Shown in pieces: positions 49,657 through 61,400 of a DNA stretch of 64,000 nt. The notes beneath the pieces are model-generated. The model had not been told where the DNA came from and searched no databases. It saw only the letters and a list, made by a program, of their open reading frames with translations. This DNA comes from Sarcocystis neurona (lineage: Eukaryota; Apicomplexa; Conoidasida; Eucoccidiorida; Sarcocystidae), in the NCBI GenBank assembly GCA_000727475.1, contig KL647292.1, forward strand, positions 199,413 through 263,412, given 5' to 3'. Numbering within the stretch: the stretch's first letter is position 1; each line of letters starts with the position of its first letter. The position numbers and the translations under genes are program-made.

Positions 49657-51570
49657 TGCGCTGGTGTTGCTGCTGCTGATCAGCGCTGCGAACGGTCAAT
49701 CATCATGGCTGTCTAAGGAGTGCTGCTGTGTCAGCATCAGCGACGCTGCACGCCGTTCAATTCCTCCCTCCGGCTCCGCAGGCTGCTGCTGTTGGTGTAC
49801 CTTGTCACCGAGCTCCTGGGGTTGCATCTGTACTTATTGCTGCTCCTGGCAGCGAGGACGTTGCCACTGCCGCGACTCCACACGGCTTCGAGGGGGCGCT
49901 GCTCTGCTGCCTCAGTTATGTCGCTGCAGGGCAGGGCTCCCCCAAATTTGTTGCTGCTGCTCCTGCTACGGACGGGAGAGCTGCTACTGTTGCTGCGGCT
50001 GCGCGTGCTGTGCCACGATCCTGCAGCAGGTGCAGCGGCTGGATTGGCGTTGATTATTGTTGCTGATGTTGCAGCTGGCGCTCTTCCAGTGCAGCTGTTG
50101 CCGCTCCTGCGGAAGCAGCAGCGGCTGCTCCAAGTCTTGCTGCTGTTGTTACGGCTAAGCCTGGGGCTCGTGCATCCGGCCCTCCTGCGATTCCTATGGG
50201 GCCTGCTGCGGGTGCTCCCGCTGATGCGAGCATTTTCAGCGTTCCTGTTAGTACAGGTGCTGTTTCCACCCGCAGGACGCAGGCGAGCGCGGCGGGAAGC
50301 GACGAGGTGTGGACCGCATGCGAGAGAGGCGAAAAGAGCATACAGGAAGTACACAAAGTGACACACCCACTACTGTGATGACGCAGGCACGGCGACTTGA
50401 ACGAATCTTACTTTGACCAGTAACGACGAGGACGTACGACGAACCAGCGGCGGATGGGGGGGAAACTGTGTGGATTAACTCTTTTGAGCCGTCAACAGCA
50501 AAGGTTGTAAAACGGAGAATACCCCCACGTTGACTGCTGCGCGTATGCGCACTTAGGGGGAGTCAAGTGGATAGACACAGGCCTTTGTGTCAATAAGCAA
50601 GAAAATGTCAGACCAGCGATGTCAAAAAGACGAAAAGCGGTTTTTCTAGTAGTCTGCAGCACCGGAGCGACACGCAGGATGATGGGACCTACTGGCGACA
50701 TGCGAAGAGAGCGGCACAAGCGTCAGTCAGGCACGACACGTAGGAGCAGGTACGACCAAAGACGCGGAAAACGAGCAGCTTATAAGGCGCGGAGCTTCTA
50801 CACTTCACTGGCACAAGATAGGGAAAAGTGGAAATACGGTCAAGGATAACCGCTGGTTACACTTACAGCAGTACCTGACGGGACGATATTGGCAGAGTAT
50901 GCACGCAGCGACACCTCTGCTTTACCCGGAGCTCAACAGCCGGTAGCAGCAGCAACAGCAGCACACCCGCAGGGGCACCGGCTGCAGCAGCACCGCGAAA
51001 GCAGCAGAAGCAGCAGTACCGCGGCAGCAGCAGCAGCGGTGGAGCTCCCCCAGTGCCGCAGCAGCTGCGTGATGCAGTAAGGCAGAGAGACCCATCGTGC
51101 GGTAGTGGCATAAAAAACCCGCTCCTGCACATAGCAAAGTGACAAACTGCAAGGCAGCAGATCTTACGGGGCGCGACAGGCCGCAGTACAACAGTGTGCC
51201 GGGGGAACGAGACGGGCGCAGCTAAATGTGGTTGCGCTTGTATAGAAATATATGCACATATACATACATATATATATGTATATGTATATTCATATTTTTA
51301 CGCTGGTAGGCAGCATGAGAGGTTGCAACCCCGTCGGTTTTGCACGAGCAGCAGAAGCCTAAGCACGATACGCACTATGTACACAATTGCACCTGGGTGC
51401 AGCAGGGGAACAGGCCCGGCGCGGTAATCTCTGTTCTGCACCACTGCACATATTTGCATATACATACGCATATTCACTTCTATTTACATATACGCTTACA
51501 CGTAAGTATGTACTAACGCAAGGGTGCAGCACACGTCCCATATGGCGCCGACTGCTGAACACGTGCTGCT
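49657..51570. other. 5' flank of the ZNF598-like gene with unresolved CAG-type frames
   Basis: Minus-strand frames continue beyond the gene: 50054-50233 starts at an ATG and encodes MLASAGAPAAGPIGIAGG and on to an Ala run and HQQQ, stop. It could be a 5' exon only if spliced at a donor I do not see. A plus-strand CAG segment at 50930-51140 is open with SSSSGGAPPVPQQLRDAV, then RQRDPSCGSGIKNPLL, to a stop, and may be a terminal exon of another gene. The promoter of the ZNF598-like gene is presumably here, but no motif was identified. Confidence 0.35.
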
Positions 51571-51575
51571 GGTGC

Positions 51576-52502
51576 ATGGGGGCCACTCCACAAGTATGGG
51601 ACAGCAGCAGCAACGGTGCTGTCGAAGACGCTGATTGCTCCTCCAGATCTTCTGGTGCTACCCCTTTGGTCACTGGTCGGCGGCTGCAGTTTCGCTCCTC
51701 CGCAGTTGGTCCTTCATCCAGGTGTCGCATCCGCCTCTCTATTTGCACGCCCCCAGTGGTCCACTTCGCACGTGTGTGTTGCTGTCAATGTTTTTGCGCT
51801 GTACTACGACCGTTGCTGCTAAACGTCTCTGCTTGCGTCTGCTGCTCCTTCACACTCTCGTGTATCGCAGTTGTTCAAATCGGTCTTCTGTGCTGCAGTC
51901 TGTGTAACGTCGCTTCTGCTGTATCCTCTTGGAGGCGATAGTAATGTGTTGTGCGTCTGCAGACTCTCAAAGGAGCCGAACTGGGACACACACATATATG
52001 CAGGTCTCATCCATGATGTGAGGCTCTTCTCTTGCAGCTGTCGACTCATCCGGTGTGCATCTCCCCGAGAAAGTTTTGCTGTAAGTAATGGACGGCGGTA
52101 GTGCAGGCACTCATGCAGCTGCGGCACGGCAACTGCAGGCTGCGGCCGCTGGCAGAAGCCTCTGTTTATCGCGTGCGTATGTACATTCGCATTTCCCTAC
52201 CAACGTCAGTATCTCTGTGTCTCTATGTCTATTACGCCGCTGCGCTGAACTCCCTCATGCGTGTCTGGCGCACGTGAAGAGATTCCTTCTGCTGAAAGGA
52301 GTTGTAACGATAGCGATACGTAGCCAATTTCGGTAAGCTTTTTTTTCCTCTTAGAACCCCCACTCGTTTCGTGATCCTCCGGGGCGTACGAGAATATTCA
52401 GTTGCTCGACGCAGCTGCACCGCAGGAGGAGCTTTGCGCAGCTGTTTGCGTAGACGACAAAATGCGGCGATGCCTAGAGCCACAGCACTATTTTGCGCTT
52501 GA
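51576..52502 (+). CDS. Unidentified multi-exon gene (candidate)
   Basis: The ATG at 51576 begins MGATPQVWDSSSNGAVED, followed by TGRRLQFRSSAVGPSSR. Downstream exon-like pieces on the same strand include a segment between CTTCTCTTGCAG (ending about 52038) and GTAAGT at 52081, a segment reading ALMQLRHGNCRLRPLAEA up to GTATGT, and a final piece HVKRFLLLKGVVTIAI. The last joins across a 22-base GTAAGC-(T)8-CCTCTTAG segment to TPTRFVILRGVREYSVA and a stop at 52502. Introns this short need proof. The minus strand of 51.4-52.1 kb is also open (RHLDEGPTAEERNCSRR), so the strand is not certain. Confidence 0.28.
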
Positions 52503-52605
52503 TAATACTTTATACTCACTGTTTAAGCGAAGACAGTAAGTACTGGCGGAATCAAGGATACTACCAGCTGCAAGTGTTCTGATGTCTGCAAAGTGGTAGC
52601 TCACG

Positions 52606-52814
52606 CAGAAAAGCGGTATACTGTGAGATATCTGCCTGCGTTCATAGAAAGGGTGCAAGTGGGTCTACGTTGGGACATTAACCAGACTGCACTTCTGTGC
52701 AGTTCTTCTGGGGAGAAAAACCATATTTTTGCCGCGCTTCGCCCACAGGGATTTGAAGACACTTTTCTCCCGCGCCGCCGAAGCCCATTTACGTGCGGTT
52801 TCCTCTCCAACTGA
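52606..52814 (+). CDS. Terminal exon candidate, unidentified
   Basis: After the acceptor GCTCACGCAG the frame reads KRYTVRYLPAFIERVQVG, LRWDINQTALLCSSSG and FAALRPQGFEDTFLPRR, ending CGFLSN, stop. The composition is protein-like, but no upstream partner was fixed. Confidence 0.25.
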
Positions 52815-53968
52815 CGACGAAATCTCTCGAATCACATCCGCTACTTCTTGTTAAAGTTCCCTCTCTATGGGGGGAGGAACCGACTCGCACGACTTGTTAC
52901 TCTGCGCGAAAGCAATTTTTTGTGCGCTCCCCTTTTCGATACCGATAGGTGAGCTAGTTCTTTCTAAGCTCTGAGTCGTGAGGAGTTCCCTCTTCTGGCA
53001 CGGTCCCAGCTGCGAAGGATGTGGACGGTAATAACGTGCTCGTGCGGTTCTTCTGTGTGGTGGTATCCGTTCTATTTTTAGTTCCGCTGAATAACGGCGG
53101 CAGTCGTAACGACGGCAGGGAATGCGGTGCCCTCTGCACGCGCTCGATTTAAGGTCGGCTGCACGGTTTGTCGATGAAGGAACTCAGCAGTTTTAACGTG
53201 TATCTCACATTAAATGGTACGTCGGTTTTCTTGCAAATGGGTATTATCTGCAGTCTGTCGACACGTCGACGCATGCACATCGTTCCTTGAAACACCACAG
53301 CTAACATTTTATCGAAATGTGTGTGCGGCTACGCCCTGTCAGCGTTTGGTAAAGATTGTAACTTCACCTCGCTGAGTATATAAGTGTCTCTGCAGCCTCG
53401 GTTGTTTTCAACAACGAAGGCTAGAATTGAGAGCAGAACTACCTAATTTTGAAAGTAAGATTCTACTTCAAAAGTCGCGTTGAGCACCTCTGCAGCTGAC
53501 TCTACGCACGCGCGATGGCGACTCACTCTTTATCACGGTCCGGGAACTTTGGTGTCCAGCAGCATTTGAACTGTGTTTACCCTTGCCTGCCCAAAGATTT
53601 GATTCTCTGGCATATGGTGCTCGTGGTGCCTTAACTTGCCGCTTTACCGAAAAGCACAGTGCCACTGTGCTGCCGGCTGCAATTCGGATACTGGCGCGCT
53701 CCTAGACTGCTTTTTGAGACCAGATTGAAACACTAGGCTGCGAGCTTATAGCGAGTGCAGTCTTTACAAGAAGAACGCATTGTCACCTCTTGTATAGTTC
53801 CTGCACACACCTACATTATTCATCTAAGAGCGCTGAGCTAAAACAGCGGCGTAGCGAGTTGTCAGATTGTACACATTTTTATATATGTGTCCCTGACTTT
53901 CTAGGTCTTTACTAAATTGTCAAAACTAGTCCGTGCAGCTTCATTCTTTTCATACACACTAACCAGAA

Positions 53969-54454
53969 TTACAGTAGTGCACAGTGTGACTGGAGTGATA
54001 CGGGCCACGGATATGTATTTACGGATGACTTAACACTTCTTCTCTGGCTGGTAAAGTCTTCACCGCGTTGTCCACCGATTTGTGCCCTCGTGCTCGTGCT
54101 TTCTCGAGTATTGTGAGTTACAGCTCTGAATTTACCCAACCTAACGCAGTGCACTAATGAGCTGGTCTGCAGAAACCATTGACTGCTAGCTTGAATCCAA
54201 AGACGCACTGGACTAGCACTTTCCATGTACTGCTCTTTGTGCGTTTGTGGATGTGCCGCTGCACGTACGCTGAGGTCGACGGCAGACAACGAACTGCCTA
54301 CGTGTGTAGGTGTAGGTGAAGTTGCAGGTCTACGCTTGTCGATCGATGCAAAGGGTGAATTTTCTCCCCTGCAGTCGGAGGAACACGAGTAGACCTGCAT
54401 TCGAGCATGATAGTTCACTTCTCTGAGAACACAGCAGGAGCTCGTACTGTGCAT
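53969..54454 (-). CDS. 161-residue open frame, unidentified
   Basis: An ATG-to-stop frame starting MHSTSSCCVLREVNYHAR, with a Ser/Thr/Pro-rich middle (SIDKRRPATSPTPTHVGS) and a basic C-terminal part. It is longer than most chance frames outside the CAG tracts. It has no signal peptide, membrane segment or recognised motif. It could be a single-exon gene or one exon of a larger one. Confidence 0.3.
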   Translation of the reverse strand: MHSTSSCCVLREVNYHARMQVYSCSSDCRGENSPFASIDKRRPATSPTPTHVGSSLSAVDLSVRAAAHPQTHKEQYMESASPVRLWIQASSQWFLQTSSLVHCVRLGKFRAVTHNTRESTSTRAQIGGQRGEDFTSQRRSVKSSVNTYPWPVSLQSHCALL

Positions 54455-55080
54455 CAGTGGTATTCAAGCATGTTGAAAACACGGAAAACATGCAGCGCTC
54501 GTACATTTATAGTGGGACCGTGCCAACGGTAAGCCACTGACCTCAAAAAAAAACTAACGTGTGGACGAAATTGCAGGGGGTATGGAATGCCCACTACAGG
54601 GTGAGCCGCACCTGCTGTGACGTGTTTCGCTCGTGTGCAATCATGCTCAGTGTCTGAACATACACAGAGATGCGCTAAGTCTCCAAAGACACAGAAGGGA
54701 GCAACGTATATGTACTCTCGAAAAAACAGAGAAACCTGACAAACTGCGTGTGACCGAAGATCAAGAGAGAAGAAGCACAGCCATATGTTTGCTGGTCATG
54801 TGCGACGCTGGTCCTCAGAAAGTACAACTTGAACTCGGGCAGCGCATCAAATGATGCCAACATGCAGCGAGTTCACCAGAGCACAGCAGTCGTCTTACAG
54901 TGAGACGCAGAGCGGAAGACACCGTCTTCTGAACTGCACCTGCGCATCTTATGCCTTCAGGTAGGGAACTATGCCCGTTGAGACCGGACGGCCGTGCACG
55001 AGGCCGTTAGCTTTCCGTCAGTTGTGTTCCAGGTTGGCTCACCTGCACCAGAGTCTTTCTGCACCGCCTTTTTTCCGCAG

Positions 55081-57504
55081 TCGAAGGATCGGCACCTCAG
55101 CCAAGAATTTTACTGCCATGGGTTAACGCGACAATTCTTCTGGATATACTTTGGTGTTTCAAATCTGCCAGGTATCAACGTGGTTTCGCATCACACGCAA
55201 GCCATCGCAACATGGCAGGTATCTTTTCTGAGCGAGATCTTCCCCTCACCCAGAATCTGCTGCTTTTTTTTGCACTTTCTTACTCGTGCACATCGAAAAG
55301 GTCGGTCGGAGGCCCCCCCAGGTTTACAGTCTCTCACTCAGCAGCTGCACTGTCTCCGTTCGCCATCTTCACACAGCGCCGTCACTCTTGTGAACCCGAC
55401 TAAGAAGTGCTCTCTGTTCGTAACCTTCACACAGCGCCGTCACTCTTGTGAACCCGACTCAGAAGTGCTCTCTGTTCGTCACCTTCACACAGCGCCGTCA
55501 CTCTTGTGAACCCGACGAACAAGTGCTCGTCTCGTTCTCCCATTTTCCAAGATTTATGCGAGTGTGCTTGTTCCATTCCTCCTCCTACTCCGTGTCGGGT
55601 TACTTTAAACCGACGCAGGCAGCCACGCGTGTATATACGTTTTAAGAAAGCATGTCTAGCTGGGAAGTTTGAGAGGGAATGTTCCGCCCCCATGGCTAAA
55701 GAGAAGAGCTAGCTTACTTGTAAAGCGTTGATTTCAGAGACCCTGACCCTCCTCCATTCTGCGCCCTCCTGCTACCTCAGACTGCGTCCGTCGTGGTTGA
55801 ATTCCACGATCCTGCGTCCTGTTCGTCGTGCGGCTTCCCTATACCCCTACGCTTCTCCAGTTTTTGTGTGTGTGTCCGGTGCTTTCACGCCATGACAAGT
55901 ACTGGGGTCATCGAGGAAATCCGCACACAGTAGTGGCATGGTTGCAAGCACGTCGCCACTACGAATGGTGCAGCTAGCGGCGCACACGCTGGCGTCGCCG
56001 CAAGCTAGATCGAATACGCAGGCTCCTTGATTTTACACTTATCTTCACCATTCAGCGTGCTTCCAGCTTTTGTGATAGATGAGTCTTTGTTGGCCTACGG
56101 TCGTACGTGCTCCCCCACTAGTAGCCCTGTTGCTTCAGCACCACAAAGAAAATGAGAATTTCTACTTCCTAGGGTTTGAGGACCCCCTTTGAGACTACCT
56201 TCTAGCGACTACGCACGTAGATGTCAGGCGCGCAGAAACAAAGTCAAATTGTACCTCTTTGGCGACCGTAAGGAATACCACCGCTAAAACGACTCTTTCG
56301 CCGACAGGCGTGCGTGACAAAGGCACGCAGAGACAGACTTAATTTGTTCTTCGAGCAATTGAGGAAAAGATCATCGGCTAAAATGACCCTTCCGCCAACA
56401 AGCATGCGCTTTACAACTTCGCCAACACGACTGAAATCTTTGAAAGTCAAAGGATGCAATAAACACACAGACACATACACACACGTTCGCACTGTGAACG
56501 ACCACACACACATGTCCATGTACATACATGTGCAGGCGTGCATACTTTACTCTTGCCAAGTGTTCATCTCAACGAGCAGTTGATATTTTTTAAGATGAAT
56601 ATTGATTTTAACGGAGAGTTTCTCATGATTAGAAAGGGCCGCCACGCACTCACAATGCATCTTTTCCGATGTGAAATGCTGTGTGTAGGCCTCTGCTGCT
56701 GACACAGTTTTACATCATGGTTGCGCGTTTCGTCTTTTCGTGGCTGGCAGCCTGTCGCGGCAGTCCAGTTCTTACAGGCATTTCAAACAGATGCAGATTC
56801 TACGTATATTTCTGCGTACGGGTACCAGTCTCTCACCCAGTCGCTAGACACACTCGGGCAGGCGTACGTGAAGAATCCCGCTTCGCGACTGAACACGCTC
56901 TTTTCGCGCGAGTTCCCCCTTGTTTTTCCGCGCACTCTTCTGAGTACAGCAGAAGCCTGTCCGGATAGTCTCACGTGATTGCAGTTAGTTTTTTCACCTG
57001 TCCCTGTCAGGCACTCCAGCATACCTTTGGAAGTGAGCCTTAGCACTCTCATCTACAGGGTGTCAAGACTTCACCCTTCCCCCTTGTTATCAGCGCATGC
57101 CCCAGCTCCTCCAAAATGTCCTTTATGCAGAGGAAGATTTCCAACATACTTTTCTGTTCATAGTATATCCCTGCTTGCTTACATCCCGCGGCCCTATTGA
57201 GAGGCAGCTAGGACTACGTACAGGTCGCCTGACGTCTCCTGGGCGCACGCAGTGTTTCCACCAGCGTATATCGCGCTCTTCCCGTTCGACTGTGATGTCG
57301 AATCCTGGTTTCGGGACAGCCCACTACACCGGTTTACCGTTGTACACGGTGTGGATGTGGAGTCGGGTAAGTACGTTTCTGACCTCCGGCGTAATCCGTC
57401 GACCAGTCACTCATCACCATTTCATAGCTGGGTATTTACACTTCTCTGCAACCGACGTCGAACCTTCCGATCGCTACGGGCACCCCTTGAAACCGAGGTC
57501 ATAA
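55081..57504 (+). CDS. Unidentified gene, six exons with very short introns
   Basis: Exons 55081-55171 (after a TTTTTTCCGCAG acceptor; QEFYCHGLTRQFFWIYFG), 56764-56974 (QFLQAFQTDADSTYISAY, REFPLVFPRTLLSTAE), 57011-57059 (SSIPLEVSLSTLIYR), 57094-57217 (RMPQLLQNVLYAEEDFQ), 57253-57366 (AYIALFPFDCDVESWF, HRFTVVHGVDVES; GTAAGT donor) and 57428-57504 (GYLHFSATDVEPSDRYG, stop) agree in phase at all five junctions. They give about 221 residues from the first exon listed. The introns are 1592, 36, 34, 35 and 61 bases. The 5' end is not found. No signal peptide, clear membrane span or known domain was recognised. The gene converges with the minus-strand gene at 57594, leaving 89 bases between the stops. 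The phase agreement is the main evidence; each short intron alone could be chance. Confidence 0.5.
55360..55535. repeat. 58-bp tandem repeat, 3 copies
   Basis: ACACAGCGCCGTCACTCTTG recurs at 55371, 55429 and 55487, with CGAAGTGCTCTCTGTTC-type sequence between. Copies are nearly identical. The repeat lies in the first intron of the plus-strand gene proposed at 55081-57504. Confidence 0.95.
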
Positions 57505-57593
57505 TCATTTGGATCCACGGGACTGCTCTTCCCGTGTCATTCTGCACGTTTCTCTTTGACGCTGTCCCCGACCGCCTGTTCCGCTGGTATCCT

Positions 57594-58451
57594 CTAATCA
57601 TTTTGGGATACGATGGCTTTGGGCGGAGACACCTTCTGCTTAACAAAGTTTGAGTCGTGTACTGTGGCATTAGGGTGGCTGCCTGCGGGACACTGCAAAT
57701 CTCTGTAATGTATGGCGTCTTCGTCATACTCTGTGTCTCCGACTTGGTAACGGTTACGTCCCCCATCTTCTACTTTGACTTCCCCACGGTTTTCTGGTGC
57801 ATTGAGGAAGAACGGGGACTGCGAGAGGTAATACACCAGCAGCGCGGCAGCTGTAGGAATTAGAGTGGTGAGAAGCATTTTGTAAAGCTTACGATTCTGG
57901 TCGCTTTTAAGAACCAGTCGTGCGATGTTGGCCTCCGTTTGAGCAAGTGTACCATTTTCATCTTCTCCTGTTACGACTGATGGATTGTCAGTAGCAGCTG
58001 CGGCCTCTGTCACTCCTCGTCCACCGAGGGATTTTCTGAGCCCGCTCAAAGACAAGCCGAGCAGGATCGGTGGCACGAGCGCCGCTGCCAAGAGTGCCAG
58101 ATTTCCCTTCTTCCCTGCTGCAGCCGCACGCGTGCGTGACGATGACAAAGTCTTTGCCCGTCCGGACCACGAGGAAATTGTGCCCCTTGGCGTCGTGTTT
58201 GAATCAGGTTCCTCCTCGTAGTCTGTCAGTCCTACCTGGTAGGAAGGGTTGACGGAACCTGTCACGCTGGACGCCTGTGCCGGCAGAGCTCCCAGTTGAC
58301 TCGCGACGCCTTGCGAGATCCACATTCCAACACTGTCAAGAACACCCGCAAGGTGGAGAAGCAGGAACAGTTTAGAACACCAAACGCTCCAGACGAAGAG
58401 CCGACGCTGCCCTGCCGGTCCGGCTGGGATACCCCGTTGATTCCCGAGCAT
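57594..58451 (-). CDS. Secreted or membrane protein with two transmembrane segments
   Basis: A single open frame of 285 residues starts at the only in-frame ATG with a proper leader. The frame is open to 58607, but without an ATG. The N-terminus MLGNQRGIPAGPAGQRR, then LFVWSVWCSKLFLLLHLAG, looks like a signal peptide. Two hydrophobic segments follow: NLALLAAALVPPILLGLSL (about residue 140) and LLTTLIPTAAALLVYYL (about 215), separated by an acidic linker. A motif is used twice, YQVGLTDYEEEPD before the first span and YQVGDTEYDEDAI after the second. One N-glycosylation-type site (NAT) lies near the C-terminus. No family is recognised. In coccidia this plan is common in secreted dense-granule and surface proteins, but that is only analogy. 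It is downstream of, and convergent with, the gene ending at 57504. Confidence 0.68.
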   Translation of the reverse strand: MLGNQRGIPAGPAGQRRLFVWSVWCSKLFLLLHLAGVLDSVGMWISQGVASQLGALPAQASSVTGSVNPSYQVGLTDYEEEPDSNTTPRGTISSWSGRAKTLSSSRTRAAAAGKKGNLALLAAALVPPILLGLSLSGLRKSLGGRGVTEAAAATDNPSVVTGEDENGTLAQTEANIARLVLKSDQNRKLYKMLLTTLIPTAAALLVYYLSQSPFFLNAPENRGEVKVEDGGRNRYQVGDTEYDEDAIHYRDLQCPAGSHPNATVHDSNFVKQKVSPPKAIVSQND

Positions 58452-61400
58452 TTTGGCGCACAACGTGGCCTTTATCAACCCCACACAAGGTAGAGACTCC
58501 TTATTTTTGGTGGCCCCAACGCAGGCGACTGTCAATCCCTGGGTCGCAAGTTCTAATTGCTCGAGGGTGCACGATAAAGTTGTCTGCCAGTCGCCGAGAT
58601 TTAACAATGTTTCCTCTCCGTATCTCCACTAGAACACGTGGTGCAGACAGTCGGCCACGCAGCGGGGCCCAGTGGGGGCTCGTTGCGCCATCACGGGCGA
58701 CCGCCGACCGCCACCGGGTCGGAGAATTGCCGTTGTATACTACGCATGCACATTATTGACGGAGTGCAGACCATTTGGAGACGCGCAGCCGAGCCCCTGG
58801 TGGTCGGGTGGCCGTTGACGTACGGAGTCAGAGGTAGAGGGTTCAGAATAGGTGCAAACACGAGTGTACAATAAGCAGCAGTAGCCACGACCCGCCGCCA
58901 ACGACCCCACCGTGGCGAGTTCTGTATTGTGGCTCGCAATCGACGGGGTGGTGTGTTTGATTCAATAATACCCTGCGCGTTCTCGGAAAGAGTACAACAC
59001 GTAGGAGATAACGCCCGCCACGCCCCGCATACTAAGCAGAGTCCTATGCAAAGTGATGCACTTGGGACGCGCCGGTCACTCGTGTAGGTGATCCTGCCGG
59101 GGTATTGATTTCAAACAATTCACTAGGCATCGCGGAAATGAGTACGTACGGACGCCTATGTGTATGGACATCCATACAGGTGTCAACTATGTTTACACTT
59201 CCGGAAGCTCCATGCAGGTCAGCACTCGTAGGAAGACAAGAGAGAGGAACACTCGCATGTAAGTACAAGCAGGGGGACCTCCAGTTAGCTTCCTCCACAC
59301 TGCGACGGAGACCGCACAGAAGACGCTGCGCTGCGTTTGAACGAGGAAATAGAAGTGTTTGGCGTTAGACGCAACCTGGCGTGCTGCACTATAGTTGGAT
59401 TACACGGGCACGTACGGATTCATTGCGTGGCTCTGGGCGTCAGACTAGTGAGGCCCAACGCGGAAACGGTGAGAGGGGTTTATTGGCCGTTCTGTATATA
59501 GTACTGCACCTCGTTCTCTCTCACAATGTTGAGGGAGTCAACACTTTTCTCAAGAGGCGTCCAAAATCCGGATCTTTGCAGGCTACAGTAGCAGAGCGTT
59601 GCAGCTTTCTGGGATTCAGTGGTGTCCATGTACACGTATGCCTCAGGATTGCTCTGTGTCCTGCACACGAAGCAGTCATTGGTACCTCTGCACGTGATGG
59701 CAGAAGGTGACCTTTTCTTTCAGCTACTGGGATGAGATGACATTGACGGATTCATCTGCATATAATAGCTGCATTTATCCTCCTTTTGCTCCCCACCGTA
59801 CAGTATACTGCGACTTCTGCTCTTGCTCGAAGACATCCACGTGGGACGGGAGTTCGTAGAATCCTACACAAGACTGCTCGTAGCAGGACGAGAGTACTGG
59901 GTATGTCCTGTAAGTGGAAACACAATAGCTTACACCCCGTTCCTGCCTTGCAAGGAGACGAATAAGGTCATGTAGTGCGAGACAGGGAGAACCCGGCACC
60001 CCACTAAAACTACACACTCGAAGAACTCTACACTCGCGAGGTCCGTAAAAGACAAACCTGCCTGGAACTTTTGCACACTACCTATCGATCGATTTGTGAC
60101 GCGCGTGCCCTCCTAAAGCTGCCACCTACATCTTATCCGCACACGAACGATTAGTATATCAAAGCTTGTGTAGTCGCTGCTTGACAACTCATGCATTTTT
60201 TCACACGAGGGGCGCGGTTTGTTTCTCTTGAGTGCTTCTCTTTAGGATTAGAGAGTTTGGTGCTGCTCTACGGAAGCGCCTCGCTTTGCGCGCCCTTTCC
60301 ACCTCCTGTGGGACAGATTACATACGCCTGTGCTACTGCGCAAACCGTCCCGTGTCCGTAGGCTTCCGTAAGTGGATGCTCGCCACAAACCGCATCTGGT
60401 ACATAAGCGTATGACGGTCTTTATCAGCACCATGTGAAGAAAGGCTCAAATCTGTAGGAAGGTCGATGCCTGTTTCTAGTCACGCCCAGATACCTATGCT
60501 ACGACCCTGAAGGAAAAAGTATATTGCAAATGATGAATGTTGTTTCGCAGCCAGATTTTTCTTATGTCTTCCGCTTGCTCTATTGCGCAGACTCAACGTC
60601 TTGCCGAGAAACAAACGTGGAATTTAGCTGGAATAAGTCAGGGATTTGTACGTTCTATATATTGAAAGACGTATTTGCCGTCAAGGCCTACGCTGTTCCG
60701 CGGTGCCGTCGTCTCTTAATGAGTTATCTGGCAGTCGCGCACGTAGGGGGCAAAAAAGGCAATTAATCAGCTCGCTTGTACGCACCAGAGCTGTCCGGCA
60801 GTCCAGAAAAACCTGCGCGTGAAAAGTACATCATAGACGCTAGTCACCGTGTACTTGGTGTCAAGGCAGTTCCGAGGTCCAGGCGGATACTCAGGAAAAT
60901 CAGGAGCTGCCTGCCGCCCACTCCTCTACGTGAAGCGCTCTACCGTTCTACTCAGAAGGCTATAGCAGGGTGACCATGTTTAAGTGGCTCTTGGCAAGGC
61001 CGTGTGTCCTCGTCAACGCTGTACAACTAATACACTTCCGCGTGCGAGGCTATACCCGCGAGTTCCTTGCGTGAACGCCACAATAATCTCTCCAGAAGAA
61101 GAGTCACGTATAAGATCTCTCCTTTTCAGTATGTTCCAGTGTATGCCAATACAGAGTCAGTCCAACAGACACGTAATTCTTCCACTAAGCATCAGCTCAA
61201 GATATGATTTCGTCCACCCTTCTACTCGTCAGTTTGCAACTGCGTACCGTACTGCGTATACACTTGTAACCCCGGTTGAGCAACAGTTTTAGACGGGCTT
61301 CTCTGCAAGCTATTAGTAGCCCTAGGTAACAACTCGGTTTGGGTCAGAGCTTCACGAGCATCCACATCCCTTCTTCGTGATGCCTAACGGAGACTGGTGG

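Noticed and set aside
60790..60970. Resemblance to the start of ribosomal protein uL13 (YIIDASHRVLG and on)
   Set aside because: The rest of the uL13 fold is not found downstream, and a diverged copy of the same segment lies 170 bases upstream, so the match is probably chance.
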